A stretch of DNA of 64,000 bases from NCBI RefSeq assembly GCF_051201625.1, contig NZ_CP179203.1:3720001-3784000 (forward strand), in the 5' to 3' direction. The stretch is from Shimia sp051201625 (GTDB taxonomy: Bacteria > Pseudomonadota > Alphaproteobacteria > Rhodobacterales > Rhodobacteraceae). Numbering within the stretch: the first letter of the stretch is position 1; every line of letters starts with the position of its first letter. Of the stretch, positions 1-8,499 are shown one piece after another. The position numbers were made by a program, and so were the translations under genes. The notes beneath the pieces were generated by a model, which worked only from the letters and a program-made list of their open reading frames with translations, was not told where the DNA came from and ran no database searches.

Positions 1-1294
1 TCAGATACATCTTGACCGGATCCGCGTCACTCATTTCACCCAGACCGAAAGCGGCTGAGGGAGTTGCGGGCGTCAGGATCGCATCGATGCCTTTGGCAAA
101 TACATCTTCGAAATCTTTTTTGATCAAAGCACGCACCTTTCGGGCACGATTATAGTAGGCATCGTAAAATCCGGCCGACAGCACATATGTGCCAATCATC
201 ACGCGCCGCTGCACTTCGTGCCCAAAACCTTCGGCGCGGGTTTTCTCGTACATCTCTGTGATGCCATCGCCCTGTGCCAGCGAAGCGCGGTGTCCGTAGC
301 GCACTCCATCGTAGCGCGCTAGGTTTGAAGATGCTTCAGCAGGCGCGATTACATAGTAAGCAGGCAATGCATATTTTGTGTGCGGTAGGCTAATATCAAA
401 AATATTTGCCCCCGCTGCTTTAAGCATATTGCGACCCTCCGCCCAAAGATTATCAATCTCAACGGGCATACCCTTCATGCGATACTCTCTCGGGATACCA
501 ATTTTTTTGCCCCGAATATCGCCCGTAAGCATACCTTCAAAATTTGGTACCGGGATATCAGCGCTGGTAGAGTCTTTCCTATCATGTCCGCACATGCTCG
601 TTAGCATCATGGCCGCATCTCGAACATTCTTAGTCATCGGACCTGCCTGATCCAGTGAGCTCGCAAACGCGACGATACCCCAACGCGAACAACGCCCATA
701 GGTTGGTTTGACACCGGTAATACCGACGAAGGCGGCAGGCTGTCTAATAGATCCACCCGTATCTGTCCCAGTGGCTGCCAAGCACAAATCTGCGGCCACT
801 GCCGAAGCTGAGCCGCCTGAGCTACCACCCGGTGTCAGCGCTGCATCATCATTCCTACGTCGCCATGGGCTAACTGCATCACCATATACTGAAGTTTCAT
901 TGGACGATCCCATCGCAAATTCGTCCATATTCAATTTGCCCAACATAACAGCCCCAGCATCACGGAGTTGCTGGGTCACTGTCGACTCGTACTCTGGTAA
1001 AAATCCTTTTAAAATTTTACTCCCCGCCTGACTTGGGACGCCCTTGGTGCAAAACAGGTCTTTAATTCCAATTGGCAAACCACACATGTCGGGTGCGTCA
1101 CCAGCCTGAATTGATTTGTCTGCCGCTTTAGCCTGTTCCAGTGCCAATTCGGGCGTGTTGTGTACGAACGCGTTCAAAGCGCCAGCTCCATCAATCGCGT
1201 TCAGGCAAGCCTCAGTCAATTCCACTGATGTCACGTCTTTATTGCGCAGCTTGTCACGGGCCTCAGATAATCCAAGTTTGTTTAAGCTGCTCAT
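1..1294 (-). CDS. gatA: Asp-tRNA(Asn)/Glu-tRNA(Gln) amidotransferase subunit A, C-terminus cut by window edge
   Basis: Amidase subunit of the cytoplasmic GatCAB enzyme, which converts misacylated Glu-tRNA(Gln) or Asp-tRNA(Asn) to the correct amide using ammonia from glutamine. The reading frame is open from the ATG at 1294 to the left edge, showing about 431 of the usual ~490 residues. The amidase-signature Ser-cisSer-Lys triad is visible: Lys78 in GIKDLF, Ser158 in the GGSSGGSA motif and Ser182 in TDTGGSIRQP. The start overlaps the gatC stop by one base (TGATG), so the two are translationally coupled. The remaining C-terminus lies outside the window; nothing visible suggests damage. Identification is secure from the motifs and the gatC partner. 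Confidence 0.96.
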   Translation of the reverse strand, partial: MSSLNKLGLSEARDKLRNKDVTSVELTEACLNAIDGAGALNAFVHNTPELALEQAKAADKSIQAGDAPDMCGLPIGIKDLFCTKGVPSQAGSKILKGFLPEYESTVTQQLRDAGAVMLGKLNMDEFAMGSSNETSVYGDAVSPWRRRNDDAALTPGGSSGGSASAVAADLCLAATGTDTGGSIRQPAAFVGITGVKPTYGRCSRWGIVAFASSLDQAGPMTKNVRDAAMMLTSMCGHDRKDSTSADIPVPNFEGMLTGDIRGKKIGIPREYRMKGMPVEIDNLWAEGRNMLKAAGANIFDISLPHTKYALPAYYVIAPAEASSNLARYDGVRYGHRASLAQGDGITEMYEKTRAEGFGHEVQRRVMIGTYVLSAGFYDAYYNRARKVRALIKKDFEDVFAKGIDAILTPATPSAAFGLGEMSDADPVKMYL

Positions 1295-1581
1295 CACTCA
1301 ACCACCTTCGGAACCGCAAAAAAACCTTCTCTGGCGTCTGGTGCGTTAGATAGGATTTTGTTTTGCTGATCACCATCAGTCACGACGTCCTCACGACGTG
1401 TCAAACGCATTGGAGTAACGGATGTCATTGGGTCAACACCGTCCACATCCACTTCATTAAGCTGTTCAATAAAGCCAAAAATAGTATTAAACTCATTCGC
1501 TAGTTCAGGCAGAGCGTTTTCTTCGACCTTGATGCGCGCAAGCTTTGCTACGCGCGCGGCAGTATTGATGTCGATTGACAT
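1294..1581 (-). CDS. gatC: Asp/Glu-tRNA amidotransferase subunit C
   Basis: Small 95-residue subunit that wraps around GatA and stabilises the GatCAB complex. The family pattern is visible: an N-terminal VAKLARIKVEE segment, a helix with FNTIFGFIEQLNEVDVDGV, then the PMTSVTPMRL stretch and a C-terminal end with AREGFFAVPKVVE. The frame is open further upstream (to 1683), but the start at 1581 fits the family length and has GGAG about 10 bases upstream. It is first in a gatCA operon. I am confident in the identity and fairly confident in the start. Confidence 0.94.
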   Translation of the reverse strand: MSIDINTAARVAKLARIKVEENALPELANEFNTIFGFIEQLNEVDVDGVDPMTSVTPMRLTRREDVVTDGDQQNKILSNAPDAREGFFAVPKVVE

Positions 1582-1982
1582 GGGCAGGATCTCTCCGGTT
1601 GAAACTTGCAAATAGCCTTTACCGCCCTCGCGATTGCGGTGCAAGCTCCAGACTCGGTTTCCCACACCCTTCGCGGCCTGCACATGCTAACGGTGATTAC
1701 ATAACATCACAAACCTACCTCTTAAAAGTTTGTTGAGAACTGAAATATAACGGCAAAAAGCGACAACCCGCTTCCGGCGACGCTCGGAGCAAGGGGTCAA
1801 AAGTAAGAAAGAACCCTACCCTTCAAGAAGAAGTGCACATCAGTCGAGAAATTTTAATCATCCAAGACTTTGTTGTATTCCTAATGTCAGCACGACAGTG
1901 AAACCACCTCACCTTTAATAACTTAAACTTTGGATTACGATCGATTGTGCTCAATAAAAGATCGAATTTCGAACCCAAAAAT
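1582..1982. other. intergenic region between gatC and the ceramidase-like gene
   Basis: About 400 bases without a convincing gene. It should contain the gatCA promoter on the minus strand. I do not see a clear terminator for the ceramidase-like gene's neighbour, an RNA gene or a repeat. Confidence 0.5.
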
Positions 1983-2642
1983 TTATTCGGATTTTCGGTT
2001 AGTAAAGACGTGAAGACGATAAATCTCGATCATCCACCCTAGCATAATGCTATTTAGCAGATGCCACAAAAAATGTGTGCCAACAGGTAGAGTTGGGCAC
2101 AGTATGTCATCAAGACTGCGTAGGATCAGTGACACAACTAAAACGCCCGCTCCAATACCGAGTCGCCATGCTATTTCCGGCAATCTGCGGCGCAATAAGA
2201 TAGCATATGTGGCGATCAGCAGTGCCACAGGCCAATAAGCCGCTGAGTCTCCAATAAAAAATATTTTTTGAAATATTGGTGCAGTAAGAGCGGCATAAGG
2301 AAAGAACATCAACGTCAGGCCCAATGCGCTCCACCACGGCATACGCCAAAAACCCAAATTTGCAGCGAAAATGTAAAGCACAATGAAAAAAATGATTGGC
2401 AGTACATCAGCCAACCCAGCCCAGATCTGCGCATGTGTGTGCAACAGGTAACTGCCAAGCCCAATCATAGCTAGAACAACGCATAGCATCTTAGCGAGGC
2501 CTAAATCAGGACCTTTCAATCGACGCCACATTATAAAAGCGGCGATTACAAACGCGAAATTAGTCAATGCGTTAACAGGTTCAGCCCAATATTCTGGTCC
2601 TAGCCGTTCACAATAGCCGTTTACTCGCTGTAACCAATCCAT
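1983..2642 (-). CDS. ceramidase-family integral membrane hydrolase
   Basis: 219-residue, mostly hydrophobic protein with about seven membrane segments, matching the alkaline ceramidase / CREST family of zinc-dependent amide hydrolases. The expected metal and catalytic residues are all in place: Ser64, His68 and Asp79 (spacing H-x10-D as in human ACER3) and a C-terminal pair His190 and His194 in GTHFLWHLLN. The N-terminus carries a YWAEPVNALTN motif typical of bacterial members. The likely substrate is a membrane amide lipid, but bacterial members are poorly characterised and the real substrate cannot be read from the sequence. It is a single gene with no obvious operon partner; the ATG sits directly after a GCAGGA sequence. 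Confidence 0.85.
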   Translation of the reverse strand: MDWLQRVNGYCERLGPEYWAEPVNALTNFAFVIAAFIMWRRLKGPDLGLAKMLCVVLAMIGLGSYLLHTHAQIWAGLADVLPIIFFIVLYIFAANLGFWRMPWWSALGLTLMFFPYAALTAPIFQKIFFIGDSAAYWPVALLIATYAILLRRRLPEIAWRLGIGAGVLVVSLILRSLDDILCPTLPVGTHFLWHLLNSIMLGWMIEIYRLHVFTNRKSE

Positions 2643-2763
2643 TCCTGCTTTTCTTTCTCAGTCTACCACGCCTGTTTGCCTTTAAAATGCGTGAATATAC
2701 AGTCACCCCATTAGCGAAAAGTTATGGCAGAGCTTAGACACATTTTGTATGTTGGAAACTTAG

Positions 2764-3024
2764 ATGGCGGTCCATTGCAACAAAAAATCAAATGTTACAG
2801 ACATGAGGCTCCAGAAAGGTAGCGCAACTGTCCCTAATATCCGCATCTCAGCGTTCAGGTGTCAGGCTTGTGGGCTCATTCATGCCGCAGAATTCACGTG
2901 GTCAAAACAGATTTCTAACTTTAAATGCGCTCATCTTCCCACTGAGCAAAATGTAGATTTTACCGGCTCTTTTTCAAAGTTAGACTTTCTCAAAAATTTG
3001 GAGGGCGGTCGCCCGACTCGTTGA
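2764..3024 (+). CDS. doubtful small ORF, possible zinc-ribbon-like protein
   Basis: Open frame of 86 codons in an otherwise gene-free stretch (2643-3072). The middle contains FRCQACGLIH and a later FKCAHLP, so three cysteines in a zinc-ribbon-like spacing, but a full four-ligand ribbon is not evident. A start at the internal ATG at 2803 is equally possible. There is no clear ribosome binding site and I recognise no family. It may be a degraded or spurious frame. Confidence 0.25.
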   Translation: MAVHCNKKSNVTDMRLQKGSATVPNIRISAFRCQACGLIHAAEFTWSKQISNFKCAHLPTEQNVDFTGSFSKLDFLKNLEGGRPTR

Positions 3025-3072
3025 ACCAAGTCACCCCAAGATTCAAACCGCTAGAAAGCGGATAGATGTAGG

Positions 3073-3528
3073 CTATTTGTTTCGGCGATCTGTAAAAAAT
3101 GCCTTCAATAAAGCTTCGGCTTCAAAAGCCCCTATGCCGTCATATATTTCCGGAACATGATGGCTTTGTGGATGAGAAAATACGCGTGGTCCTTGGGCAA
3201 CCCCGCCAGATTTTGGATCCGAAGCAGCATAGTAAATCCGGGAAATCCGGGCCTGACTGATGGCACCAGCACACATCGGACAAGGTTCAAGCGTGACATA
3301 AAGATCAAACCCAGAAAGCCGCTCACTGCCCATTTTCCGGCAGGCTGCGCGCAGGGCAACTATCTCCGCATGCGCCGTTGGATCCTGCCACTCGCGTATG
3401 CGGTTGCCCGCGGCTGCAGCAACAACACCATCCGGCGAAACAATTACCGCACCAACCGGCACTTCACCACGCTCGCCAGCCGCACGTGCTTCATTGAGCG
3501 CTTGATCCATAAAGCTCCTGAATGTCAT
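3073..3528 (-). CDS. tadA: tRNA adenosine(34) deaminase
   Basis: Deaminates the wobble adenosine of tRNA-Arg(ACG) to inosine; essential in most bacteria. The 151-residue protein has the cytidine/deoxycytidylate-deaminase zinc motif: His53-Ala-Glu55 (catalytic Glu) and PCPMC with Cys83 and Cys86. The ATG at 3528 matches the usual family N-terminus (TFRSFMDQAL); an in-frame GTG at 3537 is the alternative. It is transcribed divergently from the pseudouridine synthase gene, a pairing common in Rhodobacteraceae. Length and motifs are normal. Confidence 0.95.
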   Translation of the reverse strand: MTFRSFMDQALNEARAAGERGEVPVGAVIVSPDGVVAAAAGNRIREWQDPTAHAEIVALRAACRKMGSERLSGFDLYVTLEPCPMCAGAISQARISRIYYAASDPKSGGVAQGPRVFSHPQSHHVPEIYDGIGAFEAEALLKAFFTDRRNK

Positions 3529-3590
3529 ATCGAACACATGCCTCGACCAGAACCCTTTCGCAATCCCCTAAACCCAGTTACACGCTCTGC

Positions 3591-4386
3591 ATGAAGCAAA
3601 ACAAAAATATTTCTGACGCCCCTAAGGGCGATCGCATAGCCAAGGTTCTTGCCCGCGCAGGCGTTGCGTCGCGCCGAGAGGCTGAGCGCATGATAGAAGC
3701 CGGGCGCGTTTCCGTGAATGGTGAAAAGCTATCCAGCCCGGCTCGGAATGTTTCACCAGAGGATCGGATTTTAGTAGACGGCAAACTCATTGGAGCACCC
3801 GAGCCAGAGAGAATTTGGCTGTATCATAAGCCAACCGGAACTCGTGACATCAAACAAAGACGAAAAAGGTCGTGATACGATATTTGATCAACTGCCGGAT
3901 ACTCTACCCCGCGTAATGACCGTCGGCCGCCTTGATATCAATTCTGAGGGCCTTCTGCTGCTCACTAACGACGGGGGTGTCAAGCGCAGGCTGGAGTTAC
4001 CTTCAACAGGATGGCTTCGAAAGTATCGTGTAAGGATTAACGGTCGACCAACAGAAGGTAGCTTTGACCCGCTCCGTAAGGGTATTGCGGTTGACCGTGA
4101 ACATTTTCAACCGATGGAGATTACACTTGATCGTCAACAAGGCGCTAACGCCTGGGCAACAGTGGGCCTGCGCGAAGGAAAGAATCGGGAAGTGCGCCGC
4201 GCGATGGAGGCTATTGGCCTTACCGTGAACCGCCTGATCCGTGTGTCCTATGGGCCCTTCCAGTTGGGACAACTGAAACCCGGGCAAGTTGAAGAGGTGC
4301 GCCGGCGCATCCTGCGCAATCAATTAGGCCTCGACGATGAAAAACCACCAGAAGTTCGTAAAAAACCAATCCGCAAAAGACGGTAA
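3591..4386 (+). pseudogene. rluB: RsuA/RluB-family 23S rRNA pseudouridine synthase, interrupted by a one-base frameshift
   Basis: Two overlapping frames together make one pseudouridine synthase. From 3591 the first frame encodes an S4 RNA-binding domain (RIAKVLARAGVASRREAERM) and the start of the catalytic domain up to WLYHKPTG. At 3839-3840 one extra A shifts the frame; removing it restores KPTG-LVTSNKDEKGR, the expected family sequence, which then runs on to 4386 with the catalytic-Asp motif GRLDINSEGLLLLTNDG and a basic C-terminus. Without correction the first frame ends at 3875. The surrounding sequence is a plain GGAACTC, not a long homopolymer or a known slippery site. This is either a recent inactivating mutation or a sequencing or assembly error. 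Specificity (RluB, position 2605) is inferred from family resemblance. Confidence 0.85.
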
Positions 4387-4586
4387 ACTTCATGGTGCTT
4401 GGTACTTACCGGGGAAAGAATATTTTCATTTTTCTAGGGTCTTAGCCCATCCAAGACATCAAGATCTCGGCGCATTTTCAAAATATTTTAGTCTAGAGCG
4501 CACAACTATGAAGATTTTGCCTATACGAACTTCACGCAGGCCTAAACACAGCTCTCCGTCCACAAACTATGATTAAATCATTTTGG

Positions 4587-7500
4587 TCAATATTCCTCTA
4601 CCATCATCACACCTTCGAGAGATTTCAACGCACCCTTGATTTGCGGGTTCACTGGGCATTCAACCTTTAAATCCAATTCCACGTCACCCGGTAGATCAGG
4701 GTTTATAAGACACAACACGACGGGCCCACGCGGTGTTCCTTTCAGGCTCTCTGCCGCACCGTGCAGCACATTCACAAGTGGTGCCACGGCCCGCATATCA
4801 TCCAAAAAAATCTTCATCCCTGCAGTGCCTGCATCTGCCACCACCACATCTATCGGTGCTACCGAACGAGCAAGCAACTTCAACTGATCGCTCTCCATCG
4901 TCGCCTCTACAGTCACAACGACTTTAGAGCCACTCTCAAGATGCGCCCGTGATTTCTCCAACGTTTCGCTAAAAATCGTGACTTCATAGGCTCCCGTTGG
5001 GTCGCTTAGTTGTGCAAAGGCAAATCGGTTGCCACGCGCCGACTTACGCTCCTGCCGACCCGATACCCGACCCGAGATCTTAGCAAGCAACGGGCCACCG
5101 CGTGCCCTCTCAGTCAGGTCATCTAACGTTAGCACCTTTTTTCGTTTAAGCGCCGGCATGTAATCTTCCAAAGGATGCCCCGAAAGAAAGAATCCGATTG
5201 CTTTTGCCTCCTCGTCTAACCGTTCCGCGGGAAGCCAATCCTCTACGGGTGACAGACGGGGCTCCGGCAAATCATCACCTGCCTCACCAAACAAAGAAAC
5301 CTGGTTGCTTGCTTTCTGCTCAAAAATCGCTGCCGAATAGCCAACCAATGCGTCAAGGCTTCCCAAAACTCTGCGCCGATTCGGGTCAAGCTGATCAAAC
5401 GCTCCCGAACGCGCGAGCATCTCAAGCGGGCGCTTACCCACCCTCTTCAGGTCTACCCGACGCCCCAAATCAAACAAAGTGACAAAAGGTTTGTTGTCGC
5501 CGTCCACAAGGCGCCCACCCACGATCAGCCTCATCGCCTCTGCTCCAACGTTTTTCAGCGCGCTCAACGCATAGACTAGGGCCCCATCTATTACTTTAAA
5601 AGTTGCGTCAGACCGATTAACGCAAGGAGGAACAAAAGGCAGCTTAAGCGATTTTTTGACCTCTTCGAAATACACTGCAAGCTTGTCCGTCAAGTGGATG
5701 TCGCAATTCATCACACCAGCCATAAACTCCACAGCGTGGTTCGCCTTTAGCCATGCAGTCTGATAAGACACCACAGCATATGCGGCCGCATGCGATTTAT
5801 TGAAACCATAATTGGCAAATTTTTCAAGTAGGTCGAACACCTCAGTGGCTTTTTTAGCATCTACACCGTTGTCGGCTGCACCCTGTTCGAACTTGGGTCG
5901 TTCAGCGTCCATAGCCTCTTTAATTTTCTTGCCCATCGCGCGTCGTAATAGGTCGGCCCCACCGAGGCTATACCCAGCCATTACTTGCGCAATCTGCATC
6001 ACCTGTTCTTGGTAAACGATGATACCCTGGGTCTCCTCCAAAATATGATCAATGAGGGGATGCACAGATTCAATTTCTCGCAACCCATTCTTTACTTCGC
6101 AATAAGTTGGAATGTTCTCCATTGGCCCGGGCCGGTACAAAGCCACAAGTGCCACGATATCTTCGATACAGGTTGGCTTCATACGTTTCAGTGCATCCAT
6201 CATGCCCGAACTTTCCACCTGAAAAACCGCCACAGTTTTTGCAGAAGCATAGAGCCGATAGGTTAGTTCATCATCCAACGGAATAGCATTTATCTCGTTC
6301 ACGGCTCCATCTGTGGGTTTATAAAGCTCCCTTCCATCGGCAGACATGTGCAAGTCACGGCCAGATGCATGAATTTGCTCAATGGCATTTTGGATCACAG
6401 TAAGTGTCTTTAATCCGAGAAAATCAAATTTTACCAAGCCTGCTTGTTCCACCCATTTCATGTTGAACTGGGTCGCAGGCATGTCCGATCGCGGATCCTG
6501 ATATAACGGCACGAGGGCATCTAAAGGCCTGTCACCAATGACCACCCCCGCCGCATGAGTTGAGGCATTTCGCAGCAGCCCCTCGACCTGTTGTCCGTAA
6601 CTTAAGAGCCGGTCTACGACTTCTTCATTGCGCGCCTCTTCGCGCAATCGTGGTTCCTCTTTCAATGCATCTTGGATCGACATTGGCTTGACGCCCTCTA
6701 AAGGGATCAGCTTTGAAAGCCGGTCCACCTGCCCGTATGGCATTTGCAACACACGGCCAATGTCACGCACCGCAGCCTTGGATAAAAGCGCACCAAACGT
6801 GATGATTTGTCCAACCCGGTCACGGCCATATTTCTCCTGGACATACCGGATCACCTCTTCTCGGCGATCCATGCAAAAGTCGATGTCAAAATCCGGCATT
6901 GACACCCGCTCCGGATTTAGAAAACGCTCAAACAGCAAGTTGTACCGCAGGGGATCAAGATCCGTGATCGTCAACGCGTAAGCCACCAGCGATCCAGCAC
7001 CAGAGCCGCGCCCGGGCCCAACTGGAATATCATTGTCTTTTGTCCATTGGATAAAATCCGCAACTATTAAAAAATATCCCGGAAAACCCATACCCTCGAT
7101 AATACTAAGTTCAAAATTCAATCGTTCCTGGTAGTCGTTAACCGACACTGCGTGCTGGATAACTGCCAGCCGCTTTTTCAATCCCTCGTTGGCCATGCGA
7201 CGCAACTCAGACACCTCGTCATCAGCAAACTTTGGTAAAATGGGGTCGCGTCGATATGCCATAAACGAGCAACGTTTCGCAATCTCAACGGTGTTTTCAA
7301 TCGCCTCTGGCAGATCGGCAAAAAGCGTCACCATTTCATGCTGACTTTTGAAATAGTGTTGTGGAGTGAGGCGCCTACGCCCTTGTTGCTGGTCTACATA
7401 AGCGCCCTCAGCAACGCAAATCAACGCATCATGCGCTTCATACATTTCGACCTCAGGAAAGTAGACGTCGTTGGTCGCGACCAATGGCAAGCTCATTGCA

Positions 7501-8105
7501 TAGGCCATTTCGACGAAGCCGCGCTCTATCAACCGTTCCGCTTCCGACTGCCCGTTTTCACTTGGATGCCGTTGTAGCTCCACGTATAGCCTGTCGCTGA
7601 ATGCCAGATGTAGGCGGGCCATAAGCGCTTCAGCTTCGTCGCGTTTCTCCTTCTGCAGCATCCGCCCCACAGGTCCTTCCAAACCTCCCGTTAGGCAAAT
7701 GAGACCTTCCGCATGAGCCTCAAGCTCTTCAAGCGTAATCTGCGGAAGACTTTCACCCTTATCTACGTAGAGACAAGAGCTTAATTTCATCAAGTTTTCA
7801 TAACCAATTTCCCGCTGGCTGAGCAACACAACTGGAGCTGGTTTTGGGGGCCGTGAACGTCCTGACTGATCCGTATTTGGCATCTGAACGTCAACTTGAC
7901 ATCCGATGATCGGCTGGACGCCTGCGTCACTGGCAATCACGGAAAACTCAAGGGCAGCGAACAAACTGTTCGTATCGGTGATTGCCACTGCAGGCATTCC
8001 CATCTCCGCGCACATTCCGGGTAATTTTTTTACTCGGACAGCACCTTCCAAAAGAGAATATTCAGTATGTGTTCGGAGGTGGATGAATCGGGGATTGCTG
8101 CTCAT
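4587..8105 (-). CDS. dnaE: DNA polymerase III alpha subunit
   Basis: Catalytic subunit of the replicative polymerase, 1172 residues, the normal length for DnaE1. Visible in order: an N-terminal PHP domain (HLRTHTEYSLLEGA, then AITDTNSLFAALEF), the polymerase core with VGPGRGSGAGSLVAYAL and the metal-binding PDFDIDF near residues 403-405, KFDFLGLKTL, the finger segment GYNFNKSHAAAY-like sequence (ANYGFNKSHAAAYA), a helix-hairpin-helix region, and a C-terminal OB fold (ISGRVSGRQERKSARGNRFA). It stands alone, converging on the pseudouridine synthase gene. The ATG at 8105 has only a weak ribosome binding site; no better start is visible. Confidence 0.97.
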   Translation of the reverse strand: MSSNPRFIHLRTHTEYSLLEGAVRVKKLPGMCAEMGMPAVAITDTNSLFAALEFSVIASDAGVQPIIGCQVDVQMPNTDQSGRSRPPKPAPVVLLSQREIGYENLMKLSSCLYVDKGESLPQITLEELEAHAEGLICLTGGLEGPVGRMLQKEKRDEAEALMARLHLAFSDRLYVELQRHPSENGQSEAERLIERGFVEMAYAMSLPLVATNDVYFPEVEMYEAHDALICVAEGAYVDQQQGRRRLTPQHYFKSQHEMVTLFADLPEAIENTVEIAKRCSFMAYRRDPILPKFADDEVSELRRMANEGLKKRLAVIQHAVSVNDYQERLNFELSIIEGMGFPGYFLIVADFIQWTKDNDIPVGPGRGSGAGSLVAYALTITDLDPLRYNLLFERFLNPERVSMPDFDIDFCMDRREEVIRYVQEKYGRDRVGQIITFGALLSKAAVRDIGRVLQMPYGQVDRLSKLIPLEGVKPMSIQDALKEEPRLREEARNEEVVDRLLSYGQQVEGLLRNASTHAAGVVIGDRPLDALVPLYQDPRSDMPATQFNMKWVEQAGLVKFDFLGLKTLTVIQNAIEQIHASGRDLHMSADGRELYKPTDGAVNEINAIPLDDELTYRLYASAKTVAVFQVESSGMMDALKRMKPTCIEDIVALVALYRPGPMENIPTYCEVKNGLREIESVHPLIDHILEETQGIIVYQEQVMQIAQVMAGYSLGGADLLRRAMGKKIKEAMDAERPKFEQGAADNGVDAKKATEVFDLLEKFANYGFNKSHAAAYAVVSYQTAWLKANHAVEFMAGVMNCDIHLTDKLAVYFEEVKKSLKLPFVPPCVNRSDATFKVIDGALVYALSALKNVGAEAMRLIVGGRLVDGDNKPFVTLFDLGRRVDLKRVGKRPLEMLARSGAFDQLDPNRRRVLGSLDALVGYSAAIFEQKASNQVSLFGEAGDDLPEPRLSPVEDWLPAERLDEEAKAIGFFLSGHPLEDYMPALKRKKVLTLDDLTERARGGPLLAKISGRVSGRQERKSARGNRFAFAQLSDPTGAYEVTIFSETLEKSRAHLESGSKVVVTVEATMESDQLKLLARSVAPIDVVVADAGTAGMKIFLDDMRAVAPLVNVLHGAAESLKGTPRGPVVLCLINPDLPGDVELDLKVECPVNPQIKGALKSLEGVMMVEEY

Positions 8106-8499
8106 GCAAGAACACTAGCCTAGCACCTCAGCCGAAGAAAAGGGCAAGCCACCAAATTCAGTTATGTTTTAAAAGCTCGATTAGTGCAGCACCACGATTC
8201 GATCCAACAAAACGTGATTTTTGTGCCAAAATAGGTAGATTTCCATTGTTTCACTTCAGCAATACTCTTAACAAACTTTTTTCAATAACGCTGACTTTAC
8301 CAATTCAAAGCGCACGGATTTTTCATAAGGCACGCATCTGGCGCGCCCAGCGTGGTAATATCGCCATCACACTCAACCAATGTTTCACTTGCAGAATCTG
8401 GTAAGCGCTCCGTAAAATCATACCAAGCTGGTCAGATCGCCCGTTTTATTCGGTCGCGAGCCAGCACTCGATACATCGGAGAGGGGGAGGGGGGACAAC
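8106..8499. other. intergenic region upstream of the BMP-type ABC operon
   Basis: About 390 AT-rich bases between the divergent dnaE and ABC transporter genes. It must hold both promoters. I find no convincing gene, RNA or inverted repeat. A purine-rich tract GGGGGAGGGGGGA just before 8500 is the ribosome binding site of the next gene. Confidence 0.5.

Noticed and set aside
3157..3594. 145-codon frame opposite tadA
   Set aside because: Shadow of tadA, whose zinc motif and length are secure.
3836..3846. Programmed frameshift in the pseudouridine synthase
   Set aside because: The shift point has no slippery heptamer, no rare-codon pause and no obvious downstream structure; mutation or sequencing error is simpler.
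4337..4576. 79-codon plus-strand frame after the pseudouridine synthase
   Set aside because: It starts inside the basic C-terminal tail of the previous gene in another phase, has no ribosome binding site and matches nothing I know.
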